A DNA stretch of 64,000 nt from Allolobophora icterica. Its lineage: Eukaryota; Annelida; Clitellata; Crassiclitellata; Lumbricidae. Shown here piece after piece: positions 11,746 to 22,785 of this stretch. How positions within the stretch are numbered: position 1 is the stretch's first letter; each line of letters begins with the position of its first letter. Made by a program: the position numbers and the translations under genes. The notes under the pieces were generated by a model, which was not told the origin of the DNA, searched no databases, and worked only from the letters and a program-made list of their open reading frames with translations. The stretch lies in NCBI GenBank assembly GCA_963556255.1, contig OY744607.1, positions 46,547,611-46,611,610 on the forward strand, read 5' to 3'.

Positions 11746-12484
11746 TATTCTGGTGTTTGTGTAACATAACTGCTTATAATTGATATGTGCTTATCCAAGA
11801 ATGTTGTGTGTCATTAAATCGTAAAGGGCTGGTAACTTTAATAGTCTGGGATTTCCCTGGGATTTTCCGCGAAACAACAAGTATTAGCAATGTTTGTCTA
11901 ACTAATGAAATGAATTGGCCTTTCAATTTTAGACACTGTGCCTACTAGCACGTACCTACTCGTGTTCCCAGTTCACCTACGGTACACAGATTTCATACGT
12001 TACTCTACAGCCAAACACACATTACTACTGCTACATCACAACACTCTTACTGCTACACGGATAGTCATACATGTTCCTAGTTCAGCTCTCTGCCAAAAGA
12101 GCTAACTACATTTCATACATTACTCTACAGTTGAACACACATTACTGCACTACATCACAACACTATTACTGCTAAACGGATAGTCATACAAGTGCATTCA
12201 TCGTCGTCATCAAGTCCTGACGATAGGTACGAATAAATGATTTCCACTGCCCTCGGTCAGTTGCCAAGTCCACTGTTCCTCTCGGGTTAGGCTTTACGTG
12301 TGTGCAAGAGCACACCAATGGTTACATTTCCAGGTATCTTTATGTTGTTTGCCTACAGAAGAACCTGCTTCAGGTTAGCGAACTTTGAACTGCAAGCAGA
12401 GCACTTCTGAGAGGTACCTAAGGGGCGTTATATAAGTTTCTAGGTATGTTTATGTCTGGTTACAGTAGAAATTATTATGGGCAG
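11746..12484. other. No gene seen; tandem-like ACACATTACT segments
   Basis: Two diverged copies of a roughly 125-bp segment (12000-12075 and 12118-12190) share TCATACRTTACTCTACAG and ACATCACAACACTMTTACTG. No coding signal is seen. Confidence 0.5.
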
Positions 12485-12685
12485 GACACTGACCAAAGTT
12501 AGCTACACTGGTTAGACTGGTAGAGCAGAGGCCATGGTTCATTTCCCGATTGTGGCTATTTCAGAGAGTTAGCATGGTCCGTACATGGTTACCTTAAATG
12601 GCATGGCCCCATTTAAAACGGGCAGCGGTGGTGAAGGATCTCACCTAATAAATTCGCTATATAAAAACGTACACATTTACATTTA
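12485..12685 (+). mobile_element. Probable tRNA-derived SINE (family C)
   Basis: The sequence shares GTTAGCTACA, then AGCATGGTCCGTACATGG, GGCAGCGGTGGTGAAGGATC and a tail AACGTACACATTTACATTTA with 34490-34745. The tRNA-like head is TTAGCTACACTGGTTAGA. Two dispersed copies and a common tail support a SINE; promoter boxes are weak. Confidence 0.6.
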
Positions 12686-12709
12686 CTCTAAGGCAGTATA
12701 TTATGTGTA

Positions 12710-13739
12710 GGCCTTATATGTCTGGTCCTGATTTTTTTAAATTACTTGATTAATCTCCAAAATTTAACTTTGATTACTCGATTAAATTCGATTAATTTGG
12801 TACCTGTTACCTAAAGCGAGAAAAAATGTTAAAAATGTAGTCACTGATGTTTGTGCTGAAGGTGGTATGTCAGCGATGTGTTTGTGTAACGGTAAGCGAA
12901 CTGTTTATTGCAATGAGGACAATTAATTTTGTCAGCATCTTCGACTTTTCCATCAGCATTTACCTTAAATGCAAAGTGATCGCTTAAATTTCCACTCAAA
13001 TGTTTCACATTATCATTGTTCGCCATAGTGTTTACTCCAGAAATGGGCTGCTGGACATTAATAACATAATTGAAGAAAAAATGTGGCCTAGTTTGTCATG
13101 TTATGCTCCTCTTATTGACAGTTTCAAACTTATCAATATTCATGACCAGTGACATCACTGTTTACAAAATTGCGACATTCCAACATTCCAAATTAATTAA
13201 TTCAATGTAAATTTAAGTATATACCGTAAACGGCTCTCTTTTAAACTAACCGCTTCAAACAGGTTTACACTAATTTATTTAGGTGGCGAAGGGGCCTCAA
13301 TGAACGAGCGAAAACGGGTTTAATAGGCCCACAAATATAACGAAGTGACGAACTGAACAGCGCACAATTGACCATTCGCGACTTTATTTGATATAGCGCT
13401 GATAAATAATACCACTTGTACAACTGGAAAATACATTTAAAAAATTTCTTTTAAATCATCTTAGGACAGGCTGTAAGTATTTTTATAGGAAGTATTATTA
13501 CGACTTTTGAAAATTTTGCGATAGTTTTTTTATATATTGCACACACTGCGGTATTAGTAGCAGTGTAACGATACACAGGGAGCCCCATTTTTCTGTTTTC
13601 TTCTAATCTACTGAAATAACGTCTTAGGACGGGCAAACATCTAGTCATGAATTAAGTAAGAAAATTATTCAAAGAAACCAAAATTTATTAAAATTTTTAA
13701 CAATTAATCAATTAATTAATCGTTAAAATCTGCAGCCCT
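12710..13739 (-). mobile_element. hAT element carrying a BED finger remnant, about 1 kb
   Basis: The right end TTAAAATCTGCAGCCCTAG (13722-13740) is the reverse of the CTAGGGCTGTAGATTTTAAC type of end also seen at 15895. The left end near 12710-12790 is decayed but retains the ATTAATC-rich subterminal sequence. A BED zinc finger on the minus strand identifies the superfamily. The exact left boundary is uncertain. Confidence 0.6.
12841..13026 (-). pseudogene. BED-type zinc finger of a hAT transposase
   Basis: The 61-codon frame begins MANNDNVKHLSGNLSDHF. It contains KINCPHCNKQFAYRYTNTSL followed by TYHLQHKH, which is the BED finger pattern C-x2-C ... H-x3-5-H, with the Cys pair and both His residues present. 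BED fingers sit at the N-terminus of hAT transposases and of ZBED proteins and bind DNA. No transposase core follows on this strand, so it is a remnant. Domestication is not suggested, since no splice context was found. Confidence 0.75.
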
Positions 13740-13940
13740 AGTATAGGCCTGTGTGTGTATATATGCTATCCCAGGCTCATCCCTATGGAACTCTTCCTCG
13801 GTTCTGTGTGGGACCCTACTTGCTAATATAATGGAAGAGAAATGTGGCCTAGTTTGTCATGTTATGCTCCTCTGATTGGCCGTTTCAAACTAATCAATGT
13901 TCATGACCAGTGACGTCAATGTTTACAAAATGTCTCTCTC

Positions 13941-14061
13941 TTTTGTTCATAGTTTAAAGTCGGTTCTGTTTCTGCGAGGCTCACAGGCTGAGAACGCCTC
14001 TGAATAGTTCATACTGTGAGCAGCGCTTTATAAATTCCCAGATACCATACCATATATGCTG
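13941..14061 (+). mobile_element. CR1-like LINE 3' end fragment
   Basis: The segment CTGAGAACGCCTCTGAATAG followed by AGCGCTTTATAAATTCCCAG matches the 3' ends at 32540-32655 (same strand) and 10680-10730 (reverse). Confidence 0.65.
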
Positions 14062-14069
14062 CCTTAGAG

Positions 14070-14387
14070 CAGCGGTTCTCAACCTGTGGTCCGCAGACCA
14101 CTGGTGGTCCGCAGTCATCTGCCTGGTGGTCCGCGAGCAAGGCCTACAATTTATAATTTTTACAATTAAAAACATGCAAACTGACAAATTGTGTTAATCC
14201 TTTTAAATTTTTGTTTTATTTCAATCGTAGAATCGGCTAGACGGCAGCATGAAACTAACAATACGCAGATTTATGGCCAAAAATTCTTTTGTATAAATTT
14301 TTTTTGACACAATTTTTTGTGGTGGTCCGCGACCGAGACTCAAAATTTATAAGTGGTCCTCGAGTCTCAAAAGGTTGAGAACCGCTG
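14070..14387. mobile_element. hAT-type MITE, 318 bp
   Basis: It starts CAGCGGTTCTCAACCT and ends with the mirrored AGGTTGAGAACCGCTG. A perfect 8-bp target duplication CCTTAGAG lies at 14062-14069 and 14388-14395. Subterminal TGGTCCGCAG motifs repeat at both ends. No coding capacity. Confidence 0.92.
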
Positions 14388-14469
14388 CCTTAGAGTGTCC
14401 TGCCCATAATAACTTTTACTGTCACCAGACAGGTTTATGATGGAGCTCCTGGCATCTTCTGATTCTCTA

Positions 14470-14890
14470 CCTTCAGGCTGGTTCAAACGTCCGACGTCGC
14501 CACTCCTCTCGATTTTGAGCCTCTTCTTTGAGTCTTCTGTATCCTTCCCTCATCATCCAATCCAGTACCATCTGTCTTGATCTTCCCCTTGTCCTCCTCC
14601 CTCCATTCTTCCCTCGATGACATTTCTTAGGAGAGAATCCCCTCTCAGCGTGTGCCCGAATAATTTCCTTTATCAGTGTGTGTATCAAGGATCTTCTCCA
14701 ATCCTTCCCATCACTTCTTCATGAATTTGTTTTATGTTCTGTCCAGCTGATCTTCTCCATTCGTTTCGTGGCGTATGGCCAGGAATTCGGACAAGAAATA
14801 GTCGGCCGCTTTCAGTGTGCTTCGTCATCTGCTTTCTACCCGTATAAAATCTAATTAGAACTTCGGCTGAGTTTGATCTGGAGTTCATTC
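14470..14890 (-). mobile_element. LINE C-terminal fragment
   Basis: The minus strand encodes GGRRTRGRSRQMVLDWMMRE, then YRRLKEEAQNREEWRRRTFE and a stop. A Gly/Arg-rich linker followed by a 'R-x2-EW-R-x3-FEP' end resembles the C-terminus of Jockey/RTE-type LINE proteins. An adjoining frame to 14888 may belong to the same element. It is truncated and inactive. Confidence 0.5.
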
Positions 14891-15307
14891 ATGACCCGCA
14901 TAACACATCACTCGGGTTTTTCCTGTAAACTGTTTTAAATTAATGAGTTGCAGGTATTTGACATGGAGAGCTTTCATGATTTTTCACATCCTGGTTGCTT
15001 TGTTGTTCTCCTGATGGATGGTGGCCAGGTGACGAATGGCCCTGTATCCATATAAATGAGATAATTGGGTGAGATTTTTCACCACCGAGCGCTGCCCTTT
15101 TGATTGGGTGCCACGCCATTTAAGGACCCCGTCTAGCTCTGTTGTGTAATTTCCAGCTTACGAATTACAAAGGTGTGGTCGAAGACTCGAAGTCAATGAC
15201 CCTGGCAGCCGTAAGATGTCGTTAAACAATGGAAACTACTACCACTATGGGTATGGGAAGTGGGAACCATCATCCCCAGTTACAGAGGCGCATGGGACGT
15301 GAGCTAT
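14891..15307. other. No gene seen
   Basis: This holds one reversed copy of the GTTTAACGACATC repeat family near 15200-15235 (GTAAGATGTCGTTAAACAAT). Nothing else is recognised. Confidence 0.45.
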
Positions 15308-15613
15308 AACCAATGTAGCTAACCGAGCAAATTAACCAATGTAGCTAACCGAGCAAATTAACCAATGTAGCTAACCGAGCAAATTAACCAATGTAGCTAA
15401 CCGAGCAAATTAACCAATGTAGCTAACCGAGCAAATTAACCAATGTAGCTAACCGAGCAAATTAACCAATGTAGCTAACCGAGCAAATTAACCAATGTAG
15501 CTAACCGAGCAAATTAACCAATGTAGCTAACCGAGCAAATTAACCAATGTAGCTAACCGAGCAAATTAACCAATGTAGCTAACCGAGCAAATTAACCAAT
15601 GTAGCTAACCGAG
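15308..15613. repeat. 26-bp minisatellite, about 12 near-identical copies
   Basis: The unit contains AACCAATGTAGCTAACCGAG followed by CAAATT and is repeated head to tail with no visible differences until the last copy, which turns into GAGCCAAACC. There are no spacers, so it is not a CRISPR array. Such uniformity means recent expansion or strong homogenisation. Confidence 0.95.
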
Positions 15614-16165
15614 CCAAACCAAGGCTCCGTTCCAAGCGTTGAAATCTGTATGTACCACGGGAATGGTTGATCCAAGTAAGTATGTGTCTGGCACTTTATA
15701 TAGCGCCTTTTAAGATCTCGCAGAATTGCTATATGCAGGTGTTGGCTTGAGTTACATTCTCGGCACGTATTATTAAGTCATGACTCATGACGATTATATG
15801 TCTATTATACAACCATGTTAAGAGCACTTGACAGGCATGAAAAGGCGCTATATATGTATACGCATACACACACACACACACACATATATATGTATTAGGG
15901 CTGTAGATTTTAACGATTAATTAATCGATTAATCGTTAAAAATTTTAATTGATTCATTTCGACTTGTTTGATCAATTTTCTCACTTATAGATGTTCACAT
16001 ATGCATGCATACATACCTATATACATGCATACATATGTACATGAACGAGTAAGCTGATGAACACGACAATTTCTACAGCGCCGTAACACAGCACATGCCG
16101 TTACAAGGGCGCTTAACAATAAAAGTAAAAGCGATCCAGACATTAGTTTTGAGAGTGTATATGTG
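15614..16165. other. Gene-free; end fragment of the 12.7-kb hAT family and CA-rich tracts
   Basis: At 15895-15960 the sequence GGGCTGTAGATTTTAACGAT followed by ATTAATCG repeats is an orphan terminus of the BED-finger hAT family. A (CA)n tract lies at 15865-15885. Otherwise I see nothing. Confidence 0.55.
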
Positions 16166-16174
16166 CACGATGTC

Positions 16175-16205
16175 TATCTGCTTTTGTGTGTGTGTGTGTG
16201 TGTTT

Positions 16206-16241
<36 letters not shown>

Positions 16242-16365
16242 ATGTAAATGTGTGTGTGTAAATATATATGTATATTAGTTTATTATAATCAGATGTGGAT
16301 GACACACCGCAACCAGTGAAATGTGTATGTGTGTGCGTGTGTGTGTGTGTGTGCGTGTTGACTGA
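16175..16365. repeat. (GT)n microsatellites
   Basis: Several (TG)n runs (16184-16260 and 16322-16356) are separated by a short unique piece. The minus-strand His/Thr-rich frame over it is an artefact of the dinucleotide. Confidence 0.9.
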
Positions 16366-16989
16366 TGAGCTCTTCGTATATATATCCTGTTCGTCCGTTT
16401 TACCCTGAAGTGAAAGATCAGAGCTGCTAATCGACGCAGGCGCTTTCAGGAAAGAACCGATCAAACTTTCAATTATATGAGAGTTGACTCAGGACGCTGG
16501 TTACTGTCATATATCTTGCTTCGTGACCTGTTACGATATCGTTTCGCTCTGACCCGTTTTGATAAAAAGCCGAGAGGTTGAATTGTCGGTAACTTTTGTT
16601 AACAAGTGTGTCAGAAGAACTGTGTCAGTATTTTGTTTTGGGCGCCATCGAAATCTCGTTCAGGACTTATTATAGTGCACGGGAAGAGCATCGGCACCCA
16701 GATGGTGGTAGGAAAATTCTTATTGTGATTTAATTGTTTATTTGATGAGAAATAGACCAACGTATCCCTGGCCCGCCTATGAAAAATTATTCATATTGAA
16801 TAACCGGAAGTTGTTAACGAAACAGCAACTACCAGATTAGTAATAGATTTATATCGTTGTTGCCGTTTTGTGGCGATTAGATAGGTTTTATTTGTGGGTT
16901 TAGTGTGTCATGATGTTAGTATCAGTTGCTATATTCTGAATTCCTGGGAGCTGGTATATTTATGTTTAGGAGTCCTGCTGTTATCTTAC

Positions 16990-17525
16990 TTTAATACTAA
17001 CTATCTTAAGGAATCCTACTGGAATCTTACTTAACTGACCATGTTAAGGAATCCTACTGGAATCTTACTTAATTAACCACGTTAAGGAATCGTACTGGAA
17101 TCTTACTTGACTAACCCTGTTAAGGAATCCTACTGGAATCTTACTTGACTAACCATGTTAAAGAGTCGACTAACCATGTTAAAGAATCCTACTGGAATCT
17201 TACTTGACTAACCATGTTAAGGAATCCTACTGGTATCTTATTTTCCAAACTAACCATGTTAAGGAATCCCACTAGAATCTTACGTGACTAACCATGTTAA
17301 GGAATCCTACTGGAATTTTACTTGACTAACCATCTTAAGGAATCCTACTGGAATCTTACTTGACTAACCATGTTAAGGAATCCTACTGGAATCTTATTTT
17401 CAAGACTAACCATGTTAAGGAATCCTACTAGAATCTTACGTGACTAACCATGTTAAGGAATCCTACTGGAATCTTAACTTGACTAACCATGTTAAGATAT
17501 CCTACTGTTACCTTTGTTGACTAAC
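16990..17525. repeat. 38-bp minisatellite, about 13 copies
   Basis: Units read TTAAGGAATCCTACTGGAAT followed by CTTACTTGACTAACCATG, with substitutions and a few length variants (some have TTTTCAAGAC in place of TTGAC). The array ends about 700 bp upstream of the acceptor of the VPS9-like exon. Confidence 0.92.
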
Positions 17526-18215
17526 TTACTGACAGATGGAGCTAATTACCTACTGGAAAACCAGCTCACTAGCTGTCACTTTTTTGCAGATATTGGAACT
17601 GCTATGTTTCATTTGAGCTAGTCTTGAATGCTTCTGAGTAGAGATATAGATTATTGTTACACAGATTATTATTTAAATTAGAGTTATACGTAAATTATCT
17701 GAATGTGTGTCTTTGTGGCATGGTATTGGGTACTTTCTGCAAGTTTGTAACTCAGATCATGGCAGAGTACCATGGACTATTGGACTAGTTAACACAAAGC
17801 AGAACTGTTCATATTCCCTAAGTACTGCTGTTGCCTTACAAGTTGCAGGATTAACAATTAAACATTTTCTCGGTAGTCAGAAATCAAAATCAAAATGAGG
17901 ATGCTGTCAAACACCTTCTCACGATCACAGATATGGCATTCGTCACAGTGATAAGCCAATCATGTCACTGATTCGTCATGGTTCATTCTCTCTAATGTCT
18001 CGTCCTTGCTGAGGACAGTTGCTGGCATGGTCCTGTCAGTAATTATTATTAGTAATTATGTAAGTGATTACCAGTACTTCTTACTTTACTATGCTTTGCT
18101 ATATTTATTGACGTTATGCTCCAGTACATTTTTGTGTTGTACTTGTATGTATCTGGGTTTTTGTAGAGCAGAGTTTTTTGAACCTCTCAAACACGTGTGT
18201 TGTGTTCTTTTCTAG
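17526..18215 (+). other. Upstream flank or intron of the VPS9-like gene
   Basis: No exon was identified here. The stretch ends in a pyrimidine-rich acceptor TGTGTTCTTTTCTAG (to 18215). The first in-frame upstream triplet is the TAG of that acceptor, so an open frame begins exactly at the splice site. Confidence 0.5.
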
Positions 18216-21200
18216 GTCTGTGAGGAATCCTGTAGAAGCATTTGTAGGAAAAGCACTGTGACCAGAAAGAGGCCACATGCATTTAACGGCAGTCCGATCA
18301 TGCATCTCTACATACTGACAAGCAACGTAAACGTCGATGTTTCAGAGATCACGCTAGAGAACGGCTGTCTCCCTGTCATCAGCGGTCACCAGGGCTTCGA
18401 AGATGCCACCAAAGGCTTCAACATTGAACCCGCAATCTGGTTCAAGGTCCTCGTGATCGACGCGATCAGCATCGACTGCACGCAACGGCTAATCTCATGG
18501 AGTTCTGTGTCAGGCGTTGCTGTCGACTTCAAGGGCAATGATAGCGGAATCGAAGCAGGAACTAGCTACTGTTCCACCGATGAAAATCAACCGACTGGTG
18601 ACGCTGGGCGTCTTACGAGGTGCATCACTGATTCAGCGTTTGACTGCGGCGAGTGTTATAGCTACGACCGCGATCTCGACGAGGTGTTTGACAGTGTTCC
18701 TACTTTGGTTTCTGAATATCAGGAAAATGTTATAACAAGGGAACAGTTTCACGAACGCCTGACGCACCTGCTCCACATTTCAGTGCTCCCGATCATCAAG
18801 CTGGGCTGTGAGGATATCGCGAACGTGTCGGAGTGCTTGAAACAGCAGGACGTGTTCCTTCAGGAAGTTGACAGAAAGATTCTCGGTTTGACAGAAAACC
18901 TGGAGAAGAGACGCAAGGACAAGAAGGAGCAGCGCAGGAAATTCATCGATGAAATCCTTAGGTCGTCACCCAAGAACCCAACCTACCCAAAAGACTTGAT
19001 CAAGGTGCTTGCCAACGATATTATGGCCGATGTTTCGGAAGCGTATGATGCGTTTGATAAAGCACAGAGAGATGTTGATCAAAGCAAGAAATTACCAGCA
19101 AATGCATGTGATCCAAATTTATTACAAACGCAACGAAAACGTCGTGATCAGTTTCACAGCAACTACGAAAACATGCTTACCGTTCGAGAGAGACTCCGAG
19201 AAATGAAGGAATCGAAAGCTTCTCTCACGAAGAAGTTTACTAAAACTTTCAGACACGCTCCTGACCCCCAGGACAATCCAATTTGTGCCGTCTACCGGGT
19301 ACTGACGAAAGGAGAGGAAGACAAGGTCTTGGAGATCAGAAATCTGACCGACAAAAAGCTGCTGATGCTGAGCGTCAAGGAGGCTATGAGAACCACTCTT
19401 GATGAGCTGCTGAGGGGTGAAGAAACGTTCGGAGTCGACGCGGACAGCACAGGTTCGCTGAAGGCCACTAATGTTCTTAACAGTCTCGCTGCGTCCACCT
19501 CATGGCAGACCCTGGCTGAGCAGGTGGCACGCGTTCTTTCCAATCGGCAACACCTCCTGGCAAAAGCGCATGTCAAATTTTGCGCTGAGGTGAACAGTCG
19601 TTGTCAGCGTGCTGTCGAAGAGCTGACAATCTACAGGAGGTCGTCGTCGCAGAGCACGCTGTGCATACGCAGCTCTGGCAACTCAGGCTCTTCGGACAAG
19701 TCAACATCAGACAGCAGCCTGGAAAACTCCATCTCAAAGGAGTCATGTTTGGTCGCTGAATCTTTCGGGAGTCCGGGAAATGACTTGGTATCAGTTGATA
19801 AATCCATGCCGGTTATGAGGAAAAGTCGCGACTCTGCAGTCTCCGAAACTTCGTGTGCTTCTGCACGCACATCCAACGCTTCGGGAATTCGTGATTCCCG
19901 TCTGAGGAATGATGCCACAGGCTCTCGCAAAAGCGAATGTTCTGTCATTTCTGAAATTTCTGTGGTTAACGAGCATGGTCAGAAAGAGTCGAGAAAACGG
20001 AAAGAAAAAAAGGACAAGGCCAAGAAATCCTCCAATGCGCCGACCTTCCACAGCTACCTTGGTGATGAACAGTGCATCAGTTCACCGGTTTACTTTGAAA
20101 AGTCTTCAGATGAGTCGGTGATGATTCTGAAAGACGACCGGAGTTTCCTGCGACGAGAGATCGACGGCCTTCTCGAACTGATCAGGGAACATTTCGAAGA
20201 CATGTGTCAGAAACTGCAGCTGGAGCTGAAGCTGACGCGACAGAGGTACTTCCGCAAGATCTGGCTAAACTATGAAAGCCATTTCTACCAGGAAACAATG
20301 GACTCTCTTGTCCAGCTGTACCAGCTCGACTACACCAACGTAACGGAGGCGCTGTGCGATTCGCTCAAGACGTTGACTGTTTCCGATCTGAGTTTGGATG
20401 ACGCGCTTCTCTCGCACATGCTCCAGGATGTCAATGGAACACAGGCGAGCCTCTCTGCAGAAGAACCAGGTCCGACTGCCACAGTCAAATCCGACAGCAC
20501 CGAACAGATGGGTCACACTGGAGAAGGCCAGTTCCTGAAACTCCTGCGAAACAAGTCAAATTCCAGTGAGAGTTGTTCTTCCAAGAGTCAGTTGGCCACG
20601 TCTCCAAGAGATCCCACCCACCGCTACTGCAGCTTAGTCTCCGAAGAGATAATTGACTACGGCTTGCTGATGCCAGAACACACTCCCGCCCCTAGTCACA
20701 TCGACCAAACCCCTGACCCCAGCGTCTGCGCTCTCAGGCGTCGTCTCAGTGAACTTCCAAGCCGTCCGAAAACCGTCCGTCTTTCGCTCAACGTTCAGTA
20801 CCCTAAGTCAGGCGTCATCGTCTACGAGCGCCTTCTCTGTCCCGTACGGAACTCCATGCTCGTCGAGGGTGTCGCTACAGGAACAGTCGCCACAGGAACC
20901 TCACCCGGTCCAGCCTCACCTGTCGATAGTGGTCGCAGCGGTTCCAGCTCCTCCGACCTTCCCGAGGAGGACCTGGGTCTTTGCAAACTGAAAACGACAA
21001 CGATGAAACCGAAATACCGTCGACAGTTCTCAGCTGCGTTAAAATGCATCGACGTCTTTGTGTCGACACGTTGTCCTTCAGCAAAGTTTCAGCACCTGAC
21101 AAGATGCCTTCGCGAGGTCAGTCACCAGATCACGAACTTCTACCAGGAACTCTACGGACGGTCAGTGGGGGCGTGCTCTGACGAACTGATGGATGCTCTC

Positions 21201-21389
21201 GTGATCCTGCTGTGCAACTTGGATGGAGCCGTTCTGTCGCAGTTGTACTGTCAGATCATGATTCTCGCCGACATCATACCGCCGTTCTTTAACGGAAGTC
21301 CGTTCAGCTTTACGCTTGTTCAGTTTGTTGGTGCCTGTCAGTTCGTTCAGGAGAGAATACTGCTCAAGAAAAACCGCATCAGTTCCTGA
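18216..21389 (+). CDS. VPS9-domain-like protein, large terminal exon
   Basis: A single open exon of 1057 codons follows a good splice acceptor and ends at TGA (21387-21389). The first in-frame ATG is at 18300, giving 1029 residues; whether the 28 codons before it are translated is unknown, and upstream exons may exist. Numbering from that ATG: about 186-215 is a charged coiled coil (EVDRKILGLTENLEKRRKDK); 450-565 is Ser-rich; 565-578 is basic (RKRKEKKDKAKK); 612-710 is helical (RQRYFRKIWLNYESHFYQE). The last 120 residues resemble a VPS9 domain: CPSAKFQHLTRCLREV, then SDELMDALVILL (960-971), and a conserved-looking FTLVQFVGACQFVQ near 1004-1017. VPS9 domains activate Rab5-family GTPases on endosomes; the key Asp (961) and Thr (1005) of Rabex-5 type domains appear to be kept, though the usual ADDLLP and GYYFTN motifs are altered. 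It is not VPS9D1, RIN or Rabex-5 by its layout. I am confident it is a gene, moderately confident of the domain. Confidence 0.8.
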   Translation, partial: VCEESCRSICRKSTVTRKRPHAFNGSPIMHLYILTSNVNVDVSEITLENGCLPVISGHQGFEDATKGFNIEPAIWFKVLVIDAISIDCTQRLISWSSVSGVAVDFKGNDSGIEAGTSYCSTDENQPTGDAGRLTRCITDSAFDCGECYSYDRDLDEVFDSVPTLVSEYQENVITREQFHERLTHLLHISVLPIIKLGCEDIANVSECLKQQDVFLQEVDRKILGLTENLEKRRKDKKEQRRKFIDEILRSSPKNPTYPKDLIKVLANDIMADVSEAYDAFDKAQRDVDQSKKLPANACDPNLLQTQRKRRDQFHSNYENMLTVRERLREMKESKASLTKKFTKTFRHAPDPQDNPICAVYRVLTKGEEDKVLEIRNLTDKKLLMLSVKEAMRTTLDELLRGEETFGVDADSTGSLKATNVLNSLAASTSWQTLAEQVARVLSNRQHLLAKAHVKFCAEVNSRCQRAVEELTIYRRSSSQSTLCIRSSGNSGSSDKSTSDSSLENSISKESCLVAESFGSPGNDLVSVDKSMPVMRKSRDSAVSETSCASARTSNASGIRDSRLRNDATGSRKSECSVISEISVVNEHGQKESRKRKEKKDKAKKSSNAPTFHSYLGDEQCISSPVYFEKSSDESVMILKDDRSFLRREIDGLLELIREHFEDMCQKLQLELKLTRQRYFRKIWLNYESHFYQETMDSLVQLYQLDYTNVTEALCDSLKTLTVSDLSLDDALLSHMLQDVNGTQASLSAEEPGPTATVKSDSTEQMGHTGEGQFLKLLRNKSNSSESCSSKSQLATSPRDPTHRYCSLVSEEIIDYGLLMPEHTPAPSHIDQTPDPSVCALRRRLSELPSRPKTVRLSLNVQYPKSGVIVYERLLCPVRNSMLVEGVATGTVATGTSPGPASPVDSGRSGSSSSDLPEEDLGLCKLKTTTMKPKYRRQFSAALKCIDVFVSTRCPSAKFQHLTRCLREVSHQITNFYQELYGRSVGACSDELMDALVILLCNLDGAVLSQLYCQIMILADIIPPFFNGSPFSFTLVQFVGACQFVQERILLKKNRISS

Positions 21390-22785
21390 ACTGGCAGAAT
21401 CAGTTCCATCAACAGTGAGATCATAGCCAGTGACAGAGCCAGTGCTGGTTAGGTCCTGGGCCAATGGGATTGGTTTCTGAGCCAGAGGGATCGCTTGTGA
21501 ATGATCGGTAGTACCTGAACCATTGTGATCAGTTCCCCACCCGCTTGGATTGGCTTCTTACCCAATGGTATCAGTGCCTGAAGTGGTATAACCAATACCT
21601 CAGCATGTACTATTTTGTTCTCATGAGCCACTAGGACGATTGGTTCCTGACTCTTTAGAATAGGTTCCTGACCCTGTAGTGTCAGACACATTTTTTTGCT
21701 GGCAGAACGGTAGAACAGCTCTGGAGAACAGGATTATTTCCTGGAAACGAGACGCTTCCTGCAGACTGGGAAAGTGCCCAAGAACTTTGAGTGGAATGAC
21801 TTCTACGAACTGCAACAGCCTACAGAGACACAACGGTTCCAACTAATGGAAAACCGGTTCCAATTATTATATGAAGATTCATGAAGTGCAAGTTAATATA
21901 ACAAAATACACCACATATACGCTCATGGAAAACCGGTTCCAGTTAACCGAACGCCGATTCCAGTCAGTGATAAAGCAGATGGAAGCAACTGGCAGGTGCT
22001 CGTCTGGGATGTGTTATTCCATCAGATTCTGGTTTTTTGGAAGGTGCCTTACATACTTGGAATAACGTCTGCTTGAGTTAACTTACTTACGTGGCCTTAG
22101 AAGTAACTTCACATGCAGATTAACAATCGAATTAATCAAATCCATTAGAAGTGGGTCCAAAGAGTTGCTATACCTCAGATGTATTGACCACGAACATTCC
22201 CACATGGGACCCTCATAAGGCCCATATTGGCCCAATGAAATGTTCATGGTCGTGCTGGCAGAGTGTGTGTGTACGTATCTAGACATCTACTAGAGTACTT
22301 AAAGTACCTCACAAAGAGCTGTTTGCTCCAATGTTATTTGTTAAAGTCATTAAGAATAGACAGCCAATCAATAATCAAACAGTGTTCAGATAAGACTCCA
22401 TAACACACTCTGAAGTCACCAGATATGAGTAACCACTGGTGAGCTCCCGCAAACACGTGGAGCCCAACAGACCAATTCCCATCCTATCCTCGACTGTATA
22501 GCAATGAAAGGTGCTATATAAATATTCAGATGCGTTAATTAACGAGGAGTTTGTTCGTGCCTTTGTTCAGGGTTTCTGAGTGATATGTTGTTAGTGGCTC
22601 TGTGTAAAATCCATGCTTGGTTTTCGATGAGCTGCTTATGTGGTTTGTACTAAACTGAAGATTATCCAAACATCTAGCTAGAGTCAGTGTGTCTGTACAG
22701 ATCGATTTGTTAGTTCTTATTAAAACTGATTCTGAGAACGACATAGGAATACATTGCATGTTTGTAGATGAAGAAGAAGAGCAGT
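21390..22785 (+). other. Probable 3' UTR and flank of the VPS9-like gene
   Basis: After the stop, the sequence has degenerate GATCAGTTCC and AACCGGTTCC phrases (21400-21960), repeated with variation. No canonical AATAAA was noticed close to the stop. Minus-strand open frames here (21449-21842) follow the repeat phrasing and look like shadows. 22083-22785 contains nothing recognised. Confidence 0.4.

Noticed and set aside
12841..13026. Domesticated ZBED gene
   Set aside because: Only the BED finger remains inside a decayed hAT element, with no following core exon.
15308..15613. Possible CRISPR array
   Set aside because: Repeats are directly adjacent without unique spacers, and the context is animal DNA.
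16174..16464. Minus-strand frame rich in His and Thr
   Set aside because: Product of (GT)n microsatellites.
19292..21102. Several long minus-strand frames opposite the VPS9-like exon
   Set aside because: They are shadows of the GC-richer coding strand; the + frame is continuous over 1057 codons.
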